Shown here: one piece after another, positions 46,010 through 57,693 of the stretch | Numbering within the stretch: position 1 is the stretch's first letter | How the letters are laid out: every line of letters begins with the position of its first letter | Assembly: GCA_028023455.1 (NCBI GenBank) | Contig: JAQFVV010006208.1 | Location: 5,750,963-5,814,962 of the forward strand | DNA length: 64,000 nt | Direction of reading: 5' to 3' | DNA from: Epiperipatus broadwayi | Taxonomy: Eukaryota > Onychophora > Udeonychophora > Euonychophora > Peripatidae | Notes under the pieces: model-generated | What the model was told of the DNA's origin: nothing | Seen by the model: only the letters and a program-made list of their open reading frames with translations | Database searches by the model: none | Made by a program: the position numbers and the translations under genes

Positions 46010-47390
46010 CAAGATTTTGTTAAGTATGTTTATTCAGCTGATTGAAACTTATTTAAGATGCTTTTTTTTAAAAGAGAAATAAATAAAGAGGAATATGTTT
46101 TTTTAATACAAGTATAAAGTTCTAATTGAAGATAATTGGGATACTGTTTGTTAACCATTTGATTGAGTCGCATATCATAGGCGATAAATATAGCATAAAC
46201 AAATGTGGTATATATTTTTGAAAATCATATCTATTGGCTATAAAGATTCTTTAAGCAACCATTGTAATCTATTAAAATATCATCAACGATATATATCTTT
46301 TTATTGATGTTTATCATGGATAAGACTTTCTGAGATAAAATACTTATATGTAAATAAATAACCATGCATACAAACATATAATGGAAATCATTTTAATAAT
46401 CAAAAAGTTTATATTTATACATATCAGTAACCAATATACATAGTATTTTACATATACTTACGAATATTTTAAGGAAGTAGATCTATTTACAAACGAAATA
46501 TGGTACACAATGCCAGTTTATATTAATACATATATATTCAGTATACTATAAAATTTAAAAATTCTATACACCTTTAAAACATTTGAATAAAGACCTATGG
46601 AAAAAGTAAGTGCTCCTCTAAGGTGCATTTCTGGGAGAACTAGTCATTGTATTGATCCAAATCCTTAGCCGTACATTCCTTTATTATCAATGTTTAGTAT
46701 TTGTAGCATACTACTATAGTTCAAGTTACAAATGCAACATTATGTGAACGCACTCATTTCTGATGATATCCATCGTGGATATATATGTCAAATATTATTA
46801 TCAATCATTTTTAGGCTATAAATTATTGATTAAGTTTTTGATAAATATATATGTAGCCATTAGAAACCAGTCAACATTTAGACACTTCCAATATAGATAA
46901 CAATCAACAATCTCAAACTGTTGTCATGGCAACCTCCTTTTAAGAATAAAGGTGGAATCTCTCCCACCTTTATTTATGGTCCCATATATTTATATAGACA
47001 CTAAAGTTTAAATTCGATTAAAGATTAATATATATTATTAAATGTCAGCATTCTCTGTGTGGTATATTCATTATACAATAAAACAAACTATCTATCCTTA
47101 CAATATATGTGTAAAGGCCTATGAAAAAGAACTATTTGAATATACCATAAATATTTCTGCTGGAATTTAATAATTAATATATTCATCTTTAATAGAGTTC
47201 AATGTATATATATCCAGATTAAAAAATTGTATAATGTAAATTTAAAAAAAATGACTAGTAATATCTTCCATTTATTTATCCATAGAATATCATCAGTCAT
47301 AAAAAATGAGTGTGTGCAAGTAATGTTACACTTGGACAATGAATTGTAGTAGATTGCTATGGATAAATAAACTGTGATGATGAGAATATA
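46010..47390. other. Non-coding stretch with minor repeats
   Basis: The segment 46855-46945 (AACCAGTCAACATTTAGACA ... GTTGTCATGGCAACCTCC) has a second copy at about 56460-56545 and a partial third at 56395-56455. A stem-loop AATAAAGGTGG...CCACCTTTATT lies at 46944-46974. No gene is recognised. Confidence 0.5.
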
Positions 47391-47394
47391 TGTG

Positions 47395-47530
47395 GTTTAA
47401 GGATATGGTCTAATTAATGACCTCTGATTCTTCCAGAAGTGCATCTTAGGATCATTTGCTTTTTATATATCATCAAAAATGTATGTGTAGAATTTGTGAT
47501 ATACATCCATATGAATTGAAAAAGATGGAG
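47395..47530 (+). repeat. Very degenerate family B hammerhead segment
   Basis: The order GGTCTAATTAATGACCTC...CCAGAAGTGCATCTTAGGATC matches the 44.2 kb ribozyme region, but the core is TTAATGA and stem II is lost. Confidence 0.35.
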
Positions 47531-47589
47531 AAGATAAATCAATAACATTTATGATGTGATTTAATAATTGAATATTAATTATTTAATTG

Positions 47590-47735
47590 AATTTAAAGAG
47601 ATCACATGAATTGGATGGATGAAATAAGAAATTTTGCTGATGTGATATGGAGTAGAGAGACTTGGATCAAAGAAATTGGAGAGACCTTCACTATGTAGTG
47701 GATTGATAATGATTGAAAATAATAAAGATGATGAT
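47590..47735 (+). mobile_element. RTE-like LINE 3' fragment
   Basis: This copy runs ATCACATGAATTGGATGGAT to GGAGAGACCTTCACTATGTA and ends in a GAT-rich tail. It is 5'-truncated. Confidence 0.7.
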
Positions 47736-48841
47736 GAATTGAGTTTAAAGCATATGCCTCAGCTGAAATATTAAATAACATCCAAAAATGATATACCCTA
47801 AAATGATTAAATTCAAGTAATATTGCACTTGTGAATTAAATTGTAATAATGCAAATATTTATATTTATATTCTTATAGATGTGGTTAAGAGAGTCCATTT
47901 ATAATAAATATTATTGTATATTCATAAAAGACAAGGGAGAGAGTTGAATATTGCGAAATTCAGGGAATATATTAGACCAGTATAACATCATATCATTTAA
48001 AGATTTGAATAAGATGACATATCCATCCAAACATCCATGGATAACTTTACCAGTCGCTAAAAGTCTAATAAAGTTCCAAAATCTTTGTTCTCCTCAGTCA
48101 CAGTGGAAATTTCTTTTTTAATTTATTACAGGGTACATTTCCAACCCAAATGTTTCTTAATGATTGATTCAAGCTAAATCTTGACCTTATATGTATTTTA
48201 TACAATAATTATGAAAAAGAAATGCTACACCTTTTTCAAACCTGCCCATCTCTATGCTGAGCGTACAATCAATCTCAAGCAATTGCTTAAAAATATATGG
48301 AAAATTCTTTTGGCCCTATGAAATGCACCAAGAATCATGTGACTTGCATATTGCTCCTGATATTCTGCAATAAGAAATACAATGTATTCAAAAAATAAAT
48401 AAATAACAAGACATGGTTCAACTCATACTCTCAAATTTTTATCCAGGAACAATCATGACCAAAACTTGGGAATCTGCAATCTACCTCAGTTGTGCATTCG
48501 CATAGTTTGAATCTTTGTTTTCATTAATACTCCCCATCAGATTCTATAATTGAAAATATAATTATATGGACTATTCTTGATTTTTCATCAGTTTAGTCAA
48601 CATGATTATGCAATATTACAGTGTGACACTCTTCTAATTGCATCATTCTTATCGGAGTTAAACAACTTGTTGTATCACCTGTACCATTGTGGTTGCAATT
48701 ACATTATACTTTCACCTATTTAACATAAATTTATTTTATTATAAATGTATTAATATTTGTATATAATTTGTTATTAATAAAGTTTTTTAAAATTAAATAA
48801 AAACCAGTTTAAGTACAGGAGAGTAAAAATATATCTATATA

Positions 48842-49202
48842 GATTGTAAAAGACCCAGAAAGAGACCACACATGAGATGGATGGATGAAATAAGAAAGTG
48901 TACATGGGTGATGTGGAGAAGAGAACCTAAAGATTGGAGAAAATGGTTTGAACTTGGAGAGACCTTCATCCTGCAGTGGATTGATAATGGTTTGATGATG
49001 ATGATGAGTACAGTACATTTATAACAAACTAAATTTATCATTGTCAACCATTATCAATACACTGTAGGATGAAGGTCCATCCAAGTTCAATCCATCTTCT
49101 CTGATCTCTAGCCTCTTTTCTCTACATAACCCTTCCACACTTTATTTCATCCAACCATCTCACATGTGGTCTCTCTCCAGGTCTTTTACAATCTCTTGAA
49201 AT
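48842..49202. mobile_element. Inverted pair of RTE-like LINE 3' ends
   Basis: The plus-strand copy (48842-49008) ends in GATGATGATGA. Only about 30 bp further on, a minus-strand copy (49040-49202) starts with its own tail side (TTGTCAACCATTATCAAT). Both hold AAGACCCAGAAAGAGACC-type sequence in opposite orientation, tail to tail. Confidence 0.75.
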
Positions 49203-49256
49203 TATTAACATAATTATTAATATATAATTATTAACAAACTAAATTATAGTAATTTA

Positions 49257-50068
49257 TACACCTGAGTCTCGTTTTATGTGATAGGTTCCTCAGAAAATGT
49301 GCACAAAAGAAATCGCACAAAAATAAACTTAACTTACCTTGAAAAATGGGGGATAGGTTCTGTAATTTTCAGAAATTGGCATAAAAGCAAAGCAACAAGG
49401 AAAAATTACTTAAAAATTTGCATTAAAATAATAAGGAAATAAAGTATGACTAATAAAAAATTTCATATGTTTGAAAAAAATTAATACAAGACAAACTTTT
49501 TTTATTAACTACAGTATTTAATTTTACATTTTTTCATACATATTTTAATCATTACCGCTATTTGACAATATGCGTTCATTTGTGAACTGGTTAAAAATCA
49601 AATTCATAATGTGATGGACAACTAGCGCCACTTTCAGTTTTGTGCAGTGTTAATGATTTTCTGTTTCTATATTAAAATCAAAACAAAAAGATTATACATT
49701 ATCATTAGAAAGATTATTTTCAGTTTATAAAATCAATAAAATCTTTGTTATTATTTATTTTAAAAATCTAAAAAATTATTTATTTCTGTTAATATCTAAC
49801 AAAATATGTTTTAAAAGTTTAAATTTTTTGAATATTTATTGCAATATTTTATACCTACATATAAATCTATTATTATTATTTATTATTATTTACTCATTAG
49901 TATAAGTAGGTTATTTACATAGAATCTAAAATTCTAAACACAGCTTCAGGCCATTTTCATGTTAGGTGCTAATATAATGTTATATTTTTGAAAAAAAAAA
50001 AAGTATTTCAAGTCAAAATAAGTTAGTAATAATTTAAATTTCTTGATATCTAATAAATACAGTGAAAT
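49257..50068. mobile_element. Pogo/Tigger-like TIR element (copy 2), truncated
   Basis: The left terminus TACACCTGAGTCTCGTTTTA is intact and the interior is about 90% like copy 1 by eye (AAAATGGGGGATAGGTTCTG, CATTACCGCTATTTGACAAT). It breaks off at about 50068 after GATATCTAATAAATACAGTG, where a family B copy begins; the right terminus is missing. Confidence 0.75.
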
Positions 50069-50079
50069 AATATTACATC

Positions 50080-50360
50080 AACAAAGGATTTGGGTATTCT
50101 ATTATCAGATTTTCAATGGTATGGATGGCTGAAGAGTTTGAGGGTGGAGTAGATTGAAACGTGTCTATTAACACTGATTATATAAATATATGGGAGATGA
50201 TCATGTGGGATCAAATGATGAGTGTTGCTTCAGCACAAAATGTGTATATTGAAGATCATTTATCTTTTCCATATTGTGTGGATATGTGTATCGGTTGTAT
50301 GAGATAGAATGGATAACAGAAGGGAGCTTGAAAGTCTGTGTTCAAGTCCCTTATCATTAT
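50080..50360 (+). mobile_element. Family B single-orientation copy
   Basis: It starts at GGATTTGGGTATTCTATTAT, passes CAGATTTTCAATGGTATGGA and a degenerate ribozyme (AATGATGAG, GTGTT-GCTTC-AGCAC, AAAA; about 50215-50245), and ends TGTGTTCAAGTCCC. The left part of the unit shows a deletion after GTCTATTAA. Confidence 0.65.
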
Positions 50361-50974
50361 ACATAAATATATGCACATAAAAATCATTCATCATCTTCAG
50401 CATGACACTTCAGGTCTTGGGTGTTGGCTATTGCATAAATTTTTTCAAGTCCTATCCAAACAATCATCATGAACAAATATTTAGAGAAGTCAAAAAAGAG
50501 ATTTAGAAGAAACCGAATTGGATAAATGTAATCAAACAGACAAACTTTCAGCTATATATATGGAAGAGTTATTTTTCACAAATAAATAAAAATCGTCCAC
50601 TAAATTAATATACAGCTGATCCAGTCCTCACCATTCCAAGTTAGATTCTCTCTTTATTTATTTTTATTTTTTATCTTGCTTGAACAAAACATCCAGTCTT
50701 TAATTTGTTTTATTTTATTTTGTAATTTCACCTGTTCTCATTCTTTCTACACTTTTTAATTAATTTTTTAGAATTTTCTATATCTTTGTAACTACCACGT
50801 AATAATATCTTTATCCCAGTCGAAAGCAAATGTTATTTGCCAAACATCAGTAATTATATATTTTATACAGTTGTTTTCGAAAGTTATCATGTTATAATTA
50901 TACGTATACTACCCATATACACGATATATTAATATTTTTTTTTAAATTTAAAGATGGAATATATTTTGTTTCAA

Positions 50975-51077
50975 GCATTGTTAGCCGAGAGGTCATCGCA
51001 GCCGCCTTGCAAGCAAGTAGTTGGTTGCAGACGGTTGCGGGTTCGCGTCCCGGCCGATGCTATGACATACGTAAAAT
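50975..51077 (+). repeat. tRNA-headed SINE with extended head
   Basis: GCATTGTTAGCCGAGAGG (box A-like) and GGTTCGCGTCC (box B, about 51039-51049) lie in an 86-nt head ending GGCCGATGC. The tail TATGACATACGTAAAATAA is shared with the 35.4 kb copy. The best preserved promoter boxes of this class are here. Confidence 0.65.
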
Positions 51078-51752
51078 AATTAACTTGATTTTATAATTAA
51101 AAAACATTGCAATTATTGTGACTTTTACGTTGATAATTGTTATTATTTATCAAAATATTTATCTTCTTCCCGGCCTGGCTTTTTTTTTCTTTCTAAAATG
51201 ACTTCCACTTAAATGCTTTCTTTTGCTGGTTTGGCTGCAATTAAGTTAATCAGTTGAAAACTTAATTCAACTTGTCTTAAGTTTTAGGAGGCGACCATGT
51301 CATGTTTATAGGACCAGTTGTTTTACTGTAAAAATTGTAAGGTCAGATTTTTTTTAAAAAGAAACATTCCGGGAATTCTAAGGTTTGATGGTGGAATCCA
51401 CTTATGTTTTCCATTAAAGAATTCAACCATTGAAAAATAATATATATATTTAACATAATTTATGAAAATTAATAAGTAAAAAAATAAACTGTTACTTCAT
51501 GAAACAACTTTATATGATGAAATGTTGCCATTACATTTTTTTTTTTAAAAAAAAAGATATTTTCAATTTCTAATTATTTTTGTTTAACATTATATGCTTT
51601 ATTAAAAAAATAAGCAAAAAAATACATGGGCACATTGTTGTTTTATCTAAAACATGAGCTGTGCGGTGATAACGTACTAAATTCAAAACCTAAAGTTTTT
51701 AAATGTAAACTCAATTTTCATTTCTGGTGTGCATGAACATCTCATGATTTCC

Positions 51753-51949
51753 GGTACTTACATATTAGACCTTCTGCCCTCTTTATGACACGGTAGAATG
51801 CCTTACCTTCCTCCGGTGTGTGTGTGGGGGTGGGTGGGGGGGGTGTTTGTGATGGTTGAATGCCATCGTTGTGACCTTTTAATAGGGCATTCTGCAAAAC
51901 CCTCCTCCTCAACTGGTGAAAGGTAGGACAGGTCTAATATGTAAGTACC
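51753..51949. mobile_element. Merlin-like MITE with exact 8-bp target duplication
   Basis: TGATTTCC flanks the element at 51745-51752 and 51950-51957. The termini are GGTACTTACATATTAGACC and GGTCTAATATGTAAGTACC, perfectly inverted over 19 bp. The interior is a further imperfect palindrome (AGAATGCC ... GGGCATTCT) with a TG/GGGTGGG-rich centre (51816-51843). Confidence 0.8.
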
Positions 51950-52454
51950 TGATTTCCCAATAAAAACCAGTTGATTATTTTTTACTGAAAACATTTTTAT
52001 TTAATATGTTTTGCACAAATCGTAATAGTTATAGATTTAAACAGATGCTTTGAAAGTCATAAGCTCACAAAACTGATTTTTTAGCTCTTAAATCACCAGC
52101 TTAGAAGACAGCACTATATTACAGCATAAATATGGAATTATCGGAAATGAGCAAAATGTAAATATAATCAGTTTAAGGACACAATTAGGACTCAAAGTTC
52201 ATCTGAAAGAAAAGTCTACATTAAATATGTTAAGATTCAATGAATAAAATATAATGCAAATAAAAGTATGAAAAAACTATTTGCTTCTGATTGGTGACTA
52301 ATACCCCCTGCATGGTTTGTTGCATTGATAAAGTATCAAATTTTGGAACTCAAAGTCCATGGTCATGGCCCATCTCTGTCATTTCCAAAGCTCTAACTTC
52401 TTATGAAATCCACTAAACATCATATGATCATGATTCTTTATGCTTACACAAGCT

Positions 52455-52735
52455 GTCTGTAGAGCAAAACTCTCCATCCAATAGCACCACTCAGTGCAAG
52501 CCAGAACAATCAATAGATGCAGAAAGGTTTGTGCAGTAAATCCTAAGATCTAAGTGCAGTGATCTCAGATCCAAGGCTCCTCACTGATGAAAGCCACATG
52601 CTAGAAACTAGTCTGGAGATATTGGATGAGTAGGCATTAGATAAAGATTTTATGCACAAACTTTCCTGCATTCATTGATTACCCTGGCTTGCACTGAATG
52701 GCATTACTGTATGGAGAATTTTGCCTCTGTTCTTA
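52455..52735. mobile_element. Family R1 fold-back with near-complete ribozyme
   Basis: The left arm (52461-52545, minus) has AAAACTCTCCATCCAATAGC. The right arm (52605-52735, plus) ends TGTATGGAGAATTTTGCC. The hammerhead on the plus strand has CTGATGA at 52584-52590, GAAA at 52604-52607 and the tight ACTAGT stem III with GTC. Stem I carries a C-A mismatch (CTCCTCA/TGGAGAT), and stem II is weakened by GCCACATGC. The inverted R1 3' terminus (CTAAACATCATATGATCATG) lies just upstream at 52410-52429. Confidence 0.65.
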
Positions 52736-53159
52736 TGAAGTTCTTTACAATTCACCCCCCCCCCCCCTGAGTTTTGCATCATTTGATGCAGTAGTAGATT
52801 ATAGGGTTCTGGAGCTCAGTTCGTGAATTGTGACCCAACAACTGGCACTTCCAATGCTCAAATGTTTTATGAACTCCTGAAAAAATAAATTATTTGATTA
52901 TTATTATTACTTAGCATAATTATTGTCCAAAACATTTTCTTTCTTCCCTTTTTTGAAGAGACCAAACAAAACTTGACTTATATTAAAATTTTTCAAAAAG
53001 AAAAAAAAAATGCTTCAAGTTTTATAGTGATAATTTTTTTGTTTTGACTTTGCAAGTATCCTTTTAAAAAAACGAAAGCTATTATGTCACCATATATAAA
53101 ATTCCTATTTTTTCTATTGTCTGAATGGCAAATGCATGTTTTTCTGCAAGGTTGTCACA

Positions 53160-54300
53160 TGTTGAATCCACAACCAATTAAAAAAAAACCTTACCAAATT
53201 CACATATCATATATAACATGTAACGACAGCCTTTGAGGCTAGTAAATTTCTCACGTTTAATTATATAATATTAAAATTTTTTGTTTAATTTACATTAAAT
53301 CTTTTAAAAAAATGGTTTAAAGCAACCAATTAAAAAAAACTTTTACGAAAATATCTGCCTTTTCATGCCGTTGTTTTTGTATTCCGCTATTAATAAAACA
53401 GAATTTTTAGAATTGTTTCTAATGCTGTCAAATTAACATATAAAATGTAACAGGTATATTTAAAATTTTTAATTTTAATTTAGCTTTATTAATAGTGTTG
53501 TGGACGGACCTTCAACCAGGTATATAAAACTATTAATAAAGATAAATGTATTAATATCTTGTCAGGTACATTCCAAACTTTTTTTTCCAATTGGAATTTA
53601 TCACATTTATTTGTATAATATTAAAATCTTTTGTTTAATTTACATTAAATCTTAAAAAAATTAGTTAAAGTAACCAACTAAAAAAAAAAATTACAAATAT
53701 TATATTTAATAATCTATAATTTTTAGTATGAAGAATTTAATGTGAATGAAAATAATTTACATCTGCACTTTATATAAAATAAATATTATTTACAAAAGTT
53801 ACTGCAAGCTATACCATCTAAAAACTACAGCATAGTAAATCGTAGGTTTTGCACTGTATGTTTGTAATTTAGACTCAGTGAGTTAAATGTGAAGATATTT
53901 AAAGTGTCACACTTTCAAACCTAAATACTTCAGACTGGCTTAGATATATAGAAAGTCAAGTAAAGACAAAGGGTGGACTGCCCTTTTCTTGTAAAATTCT
54001 CTGTCTTGTGTTGACCATTTGATCATTATTCAGACAGCCATCATAACATCTGATTGGCTGTCAGATAAGTATTATAATAAGCGTGAAAGGTTTGCAGCCT
54101 TTAAATTTAATTAAATCTTTAAAAAAATTGTTAAAGTAACCAATTAAAAAATATATTACAAATATTATATTTAATAATCCGTAATTTTTATTATGGAGAA
54201 TTTAATGCAAATGAAATAATGCTACAAAATTCACATATAAAAACAACTGCCTTTCAAAAGGCTGGGTATATCTGGTATATTTTATAAAAGTGAAAATACT
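53160..54300. repeat. Irregular repeats of an AT-rich unit
   Basis: AACCAATTAAAAAA-type sequence with TAAATCTTTTAAAAAAATGG occurs near 53170, 53290-53340, 53640-53690 and 54105-54150. TTACAAATATTATATTTAAT recurs at 53691 and 54153. The spacing is uneven (350-450 bp). At 54030-54085 there is a relative of the 31.4 kb palindrome (CATCTGATTGGCTGTCAG). Confidence 0.5.
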
Positions 54301-54857
54301 TGAATGTTGAAAAATATTTTCTAATCTTCGTTATCAATTATGGGAAGTCTAATGAGGAAAAAAATGATAACCTTAGCTATGTTAAATAAAATCGTGTGAT
54401 AAGGTTTATACTAAAACAAGTGATGCATTTTTAAATTATGCTTTCAAATTTTAATGTAAATCTATTATCTATGTCACTATGCAAAAAAGGGGCACTTATT
54501 TGTTTCTTTTCCCCCACTGAAAACTAAGTTAAGTGTCATTTTTTAATTTATATATTGTTTTTTTTTTTGTTATTATATGTGTTTATTTAATTAATATCTG
54601 AGATATTTGAAATAAAAACTAACATTTAAGAAGGATGTGTACTAATTTTAATATAGATTTCCATTTTTATGAGAGTGATTTGTGGAACAGCTTATATTTG
54701 GCTAAAGTTGAACTGCAGTTTTTATGGTAGAATTTTAACCTGAACAAATGAAAGGCAAAAATAAGAACTTCATCTTTTTAGCTTCTAGATTATCAATATC
54801 CTGGTAATTCTTCTGTTTTTGTTATTTCAAAAATTAATTAATAGAATATTCTCAATG

Positions 54858-55057
54858 AATAGGCAAAACTCTCCACACAGCCAGAAACTAGTCTAGGGAT
54901 ATTGGATGAGTAGGCACTAGATGGGGATTTTATGCACAAGCCTTCTGGCATTCATTGATTACTCTGGTTGGCACAGGGTGGCGCTACTGTATAGATAGTT
55001 TTGCCTGTTTAATAACAGTTATGTGCTAGCATAAGAGTTGGTGATCATGTGATGTTT
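54858..55057 (+). mobile_element. Family R1 element with 13-bp target duplication
   Basis: AATATTCTCAATG lies at 54845-54857 and 55058-55070. The element has a short inverted start (AATAGGCAAAACTCTCCACA), then begins forward exactly at the 3' half of the ribozyme (CCAGAAACTAGTCTAGGGAT), and runs to GTGATCATGTGATGTTT at its end. This copy best defines the R1 3' end. Confidence 0.85.
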
Positions 55058-55129
55058 AATATTCTCAATGTTTTAAATCTAACATATAAATGCCAAAGTT
55101 TAGTAGTTAATGTTTAAATAAAAATCAAA

Positions 55130-55740
55130 TCCTTTATCCACTAATGGTGGAAAAAAATTCTTCGGCAACTTTTATGTGAAGCAATTTAAATATCTTGGAA
55201 ATATTTTTAGATAGAATGATGAACATGCACCGTATGGCAATGTGGATTCCAATTTGTCATTAATGCATTTAACAAGTTGATGGATGGACTATTTTATCAT
55301 AGTAATATAATTATTGTAATTAAATTAGTTGCCTATAGAGCTGTGATTTTGTCTGAGCTGTAGTTTCGTATGGTATATTGTATGTGAGTTCTGAAGATGT
55401 AAAATTTTATTTACGGCTACTCCTATTGGTGAGACTGTAAGATAAATCGGTATGATTTTAATTTTCTTGGATGAGATGCTGTAGAATCTGTTATTATAAA
55501 AGCAAAATTAGATTGGATATGTACTGAACTTCCTGAAAAATATTTTATAATTAACTTGAGCATTGTTTCTGTGAAAATGGCTGACCCATTTATATTATAA
55601 AGATTATTTCAAAGGGACCCTAAAGAAGTGGAATATTGATTGCTTTTACTGAAAAGATGTGGCTGAGGATAAATACAAAGATAAAGTTATAATCAAGTAA
55701 GCTTTCTGAAGCATTTCAAAAAATAAAGTTCACTATAGCA
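55130..55740 (+). pseudogene. Decayed LINE reverse transcriptase C-terminus
   Basis: The + strand gives FYVKQFKYLGNIF, then with shifts a CETW-like region (VILSEL..SFVWY), and SVIIKAKLDWI followed by PEKYFI. The order YLG...W...II-KA-L-W-GH...R-P matches the end of non-LTR RTs that share the VYGCETW...IEALLLKAQLRWTGH pattern. Multiple stops. It is a different family from the 14.5 kb LINE. Confidence 0.5.
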
Positions 55741-55789
55741 AAAATTAAAGCAGCATTTCTAGATGTTAAATAAGCATGATATATGTGGT

Positions 55790-55998
55790 AAATAAAATCA
55801 AGTCATACATCACGTGACTTAACTTGATAAGCTTGTAATATCTAGTGTCTGAAATATCGTAGCACTTCATTGAGGATAGCCAATAGCTTAAAACCGGTTT
55901 GGGGATGGGGATAGTTTCTAGATAGGGATTTTAAATGCTTTCTCTTGTGGCATTTATCGATAAAGCTTGTTAGAGCTATTAGCATGCTCTTTATTTTA
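55790..55998 (+). mobile_element. Family R2 element
   Basis: It runs from ATCAAGTCATACATCACGTG through a decayed ribozyme (CATTGAGGA, AGCCAATAGCTT, AAAACC; 55868-55895) and GGGGATAGTTTCTAGATAGG to the terminal TAGAGCTATTAGCATGCTCT and TTATTTTAG. The core has lost C3 and G12. Confidence 0.6.
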
Positions 55999-56046
55999 GA
56001 TATATGTGGATTTATTTACGTCTTACAGATAAGTTTGTATAATCAT

Positions 56047-56732
56047 TGCAAAACTCATTACTTTTTCAATGCTTATTTTATTAAAATTAATCCATCTGAC
56101 AGTTTCGATTGCCGAGCAATCTTCCTCAGAGCTAAAAGACATATATATATATATATACTTGGTCAAATCACAGAACATTCTCATTCCAAATATGTTACTA
56201 AGAATTATTTTACTAATGAAAAGTTAAATCATCTGCAAGTTTATTAAAAATGTCTTGTTATGAGTCTGTCTGCAAAATTTGAAATGAGAATGTTTTGTAA
56301 TTTGATTATAATCTTAAACATTACATATTCAAGACAGTAGTAAGTTATTTATGCACTATTGAAATTACTTATATATATATATTTGGTATATGGTAATAAT
56401 CAACCCTTAAGCTATCAACAATCTCAACCTGTAGTCAAGGCAACCTTCTATATATGTCATTAAAAACCAGTCAACACTTAGACAATTCCAATATCAATAA
56501 CAAACAATTTCAAACTGTTGTCAAGGCAACCACCTTTTAACAATATATATATATATCAATATAGGTAATAAGATATATGTAAAGAAATGAGTTATTTATA
56601 AGTAGATATATGATTAAGTATTTGTGTGTTTACATATGTCTTGCAGCTCTGAGGAAGATTTCTGGGCAATCGAAACTGTCATATGGATTAATTTTAATGA
56701 AATAAGCATTGAAACAATAATAAGAAAAGTGC
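56047..56732. repeat. Family D fold-back with 500-bp centre
   Basis: The arms 56047-56137 and 56646-56732 are inverted. The minus-strand core is the cleanest of family D: CTGAGGA (complement of 56123-56129), hairpin ATTGC-TCG-GCAAT, then CGAAAC (GAAA complement of 56103-56106). The plus-strand core is CTGAGGA at 56649-56655. The centre holds a second nested inverted repeat (AGAACATTCTCATTCC at about 56172 against GAAATGAGAATGTTTT at 56281) and copies of the CAACAATCTCAA repeat. Confidence 0.6.
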
Positions 56733-57430
56733 TTTTTTTAAATGTTTTTCTTCTAGATTTATAATAATTACTCTTATTTATTGAAACAGTAAGATTCGTA
56801 TTCGAATCTTAAGTTTCACCTTTTTCTGTCGTCTCTCACTGACCGATCTATCCCGCCCAAATTTAAACTTTTTGGTATCGAATTGTGTGTGTAGCAATCT
56901 TAGAAATGTATAAATATGTGTAGAATTCAGCATAAACACGCACACATTTCGATCTCAAATTAAAGGCAATAAATAGGATAAAATAATATATTTTAGATTT
57001 CTTTTAGTTATATAATTTTGTATAATTTTAATCATTTATTTTGGATTATAAAGTTCGTATTTATTGCTTTGTTTAAATTTCATTTAATAATAATTCTAAA
57101 AATATCTGATGTAATATTTAATTAAAAGTTAAAATAATCTTATGTTCCCTTTTTGTTTTTGAAATTTAAAAGCATCGGTCAGTGATAGATAATAGATTAA
57201 TTAAAGAAAAATTCCCCAAAATTAATTAGTAAATGTAAAATGTAAACAATAGAACGGCAGCTTTCTTTAATTAAAAACCAACTAAATGCATTGATTATCC
57301 TCAGGGCAGATTAAGTAGAACCTAAAAAAATATCTCAACAAAAATGTGAAAGATCAAGATAAAAAAAAAGAGGCCATCTTAGACTTGCTGGAGACATTGA
57401 CTTAAAACTTTAGCTTTGCTCTCGATCACT

Positions 57431-57693
57431 GAGAGTCTCCAAAATATAAAAATAATTTGTTACTGCCAAGGTATGACCGAGTAAAGCACCTAGATTATTC
57501 TCCATCGGGTTATGGCCCACCGGATGCTGAACTTTCCATTGCCCGTCATAAATTCACCATGAAGATCTGCTGCCTGAAATGAATGAGAAAGCTGCTGCTG
57601 CCATGAAATTAAATGAATATCTAAATACAAGAAAGACTTGCCACTCGTGAACTTTTTGCTGCTAAATTAATGGAATCAGAAAACTTCTTATAA
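57431..57693 (+). pseudogene. Unrecognised frameshifted coding remnant
   Basis: Three overlapping frames read as one protein with two single-base losses. The first (57437-57557) includes YKNNLLLPRYDRVKHLDYSP and SGYGPPDAELSIARHKFT. The second (from 57558) is EDLLPEMNEKAAAAMKLNEY. The third (from about 57628) is ERLATRELFAAKLMESENFL and then a stop (57691-57693). Codon composition and the hydrophilic helical C-terminus look like genuine protein, unlike the flanks. No intron interrupts it, so a processed pseudogene or a decayed terminal exon are both possible. I do not recognise the family. Confidence 0.45.
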
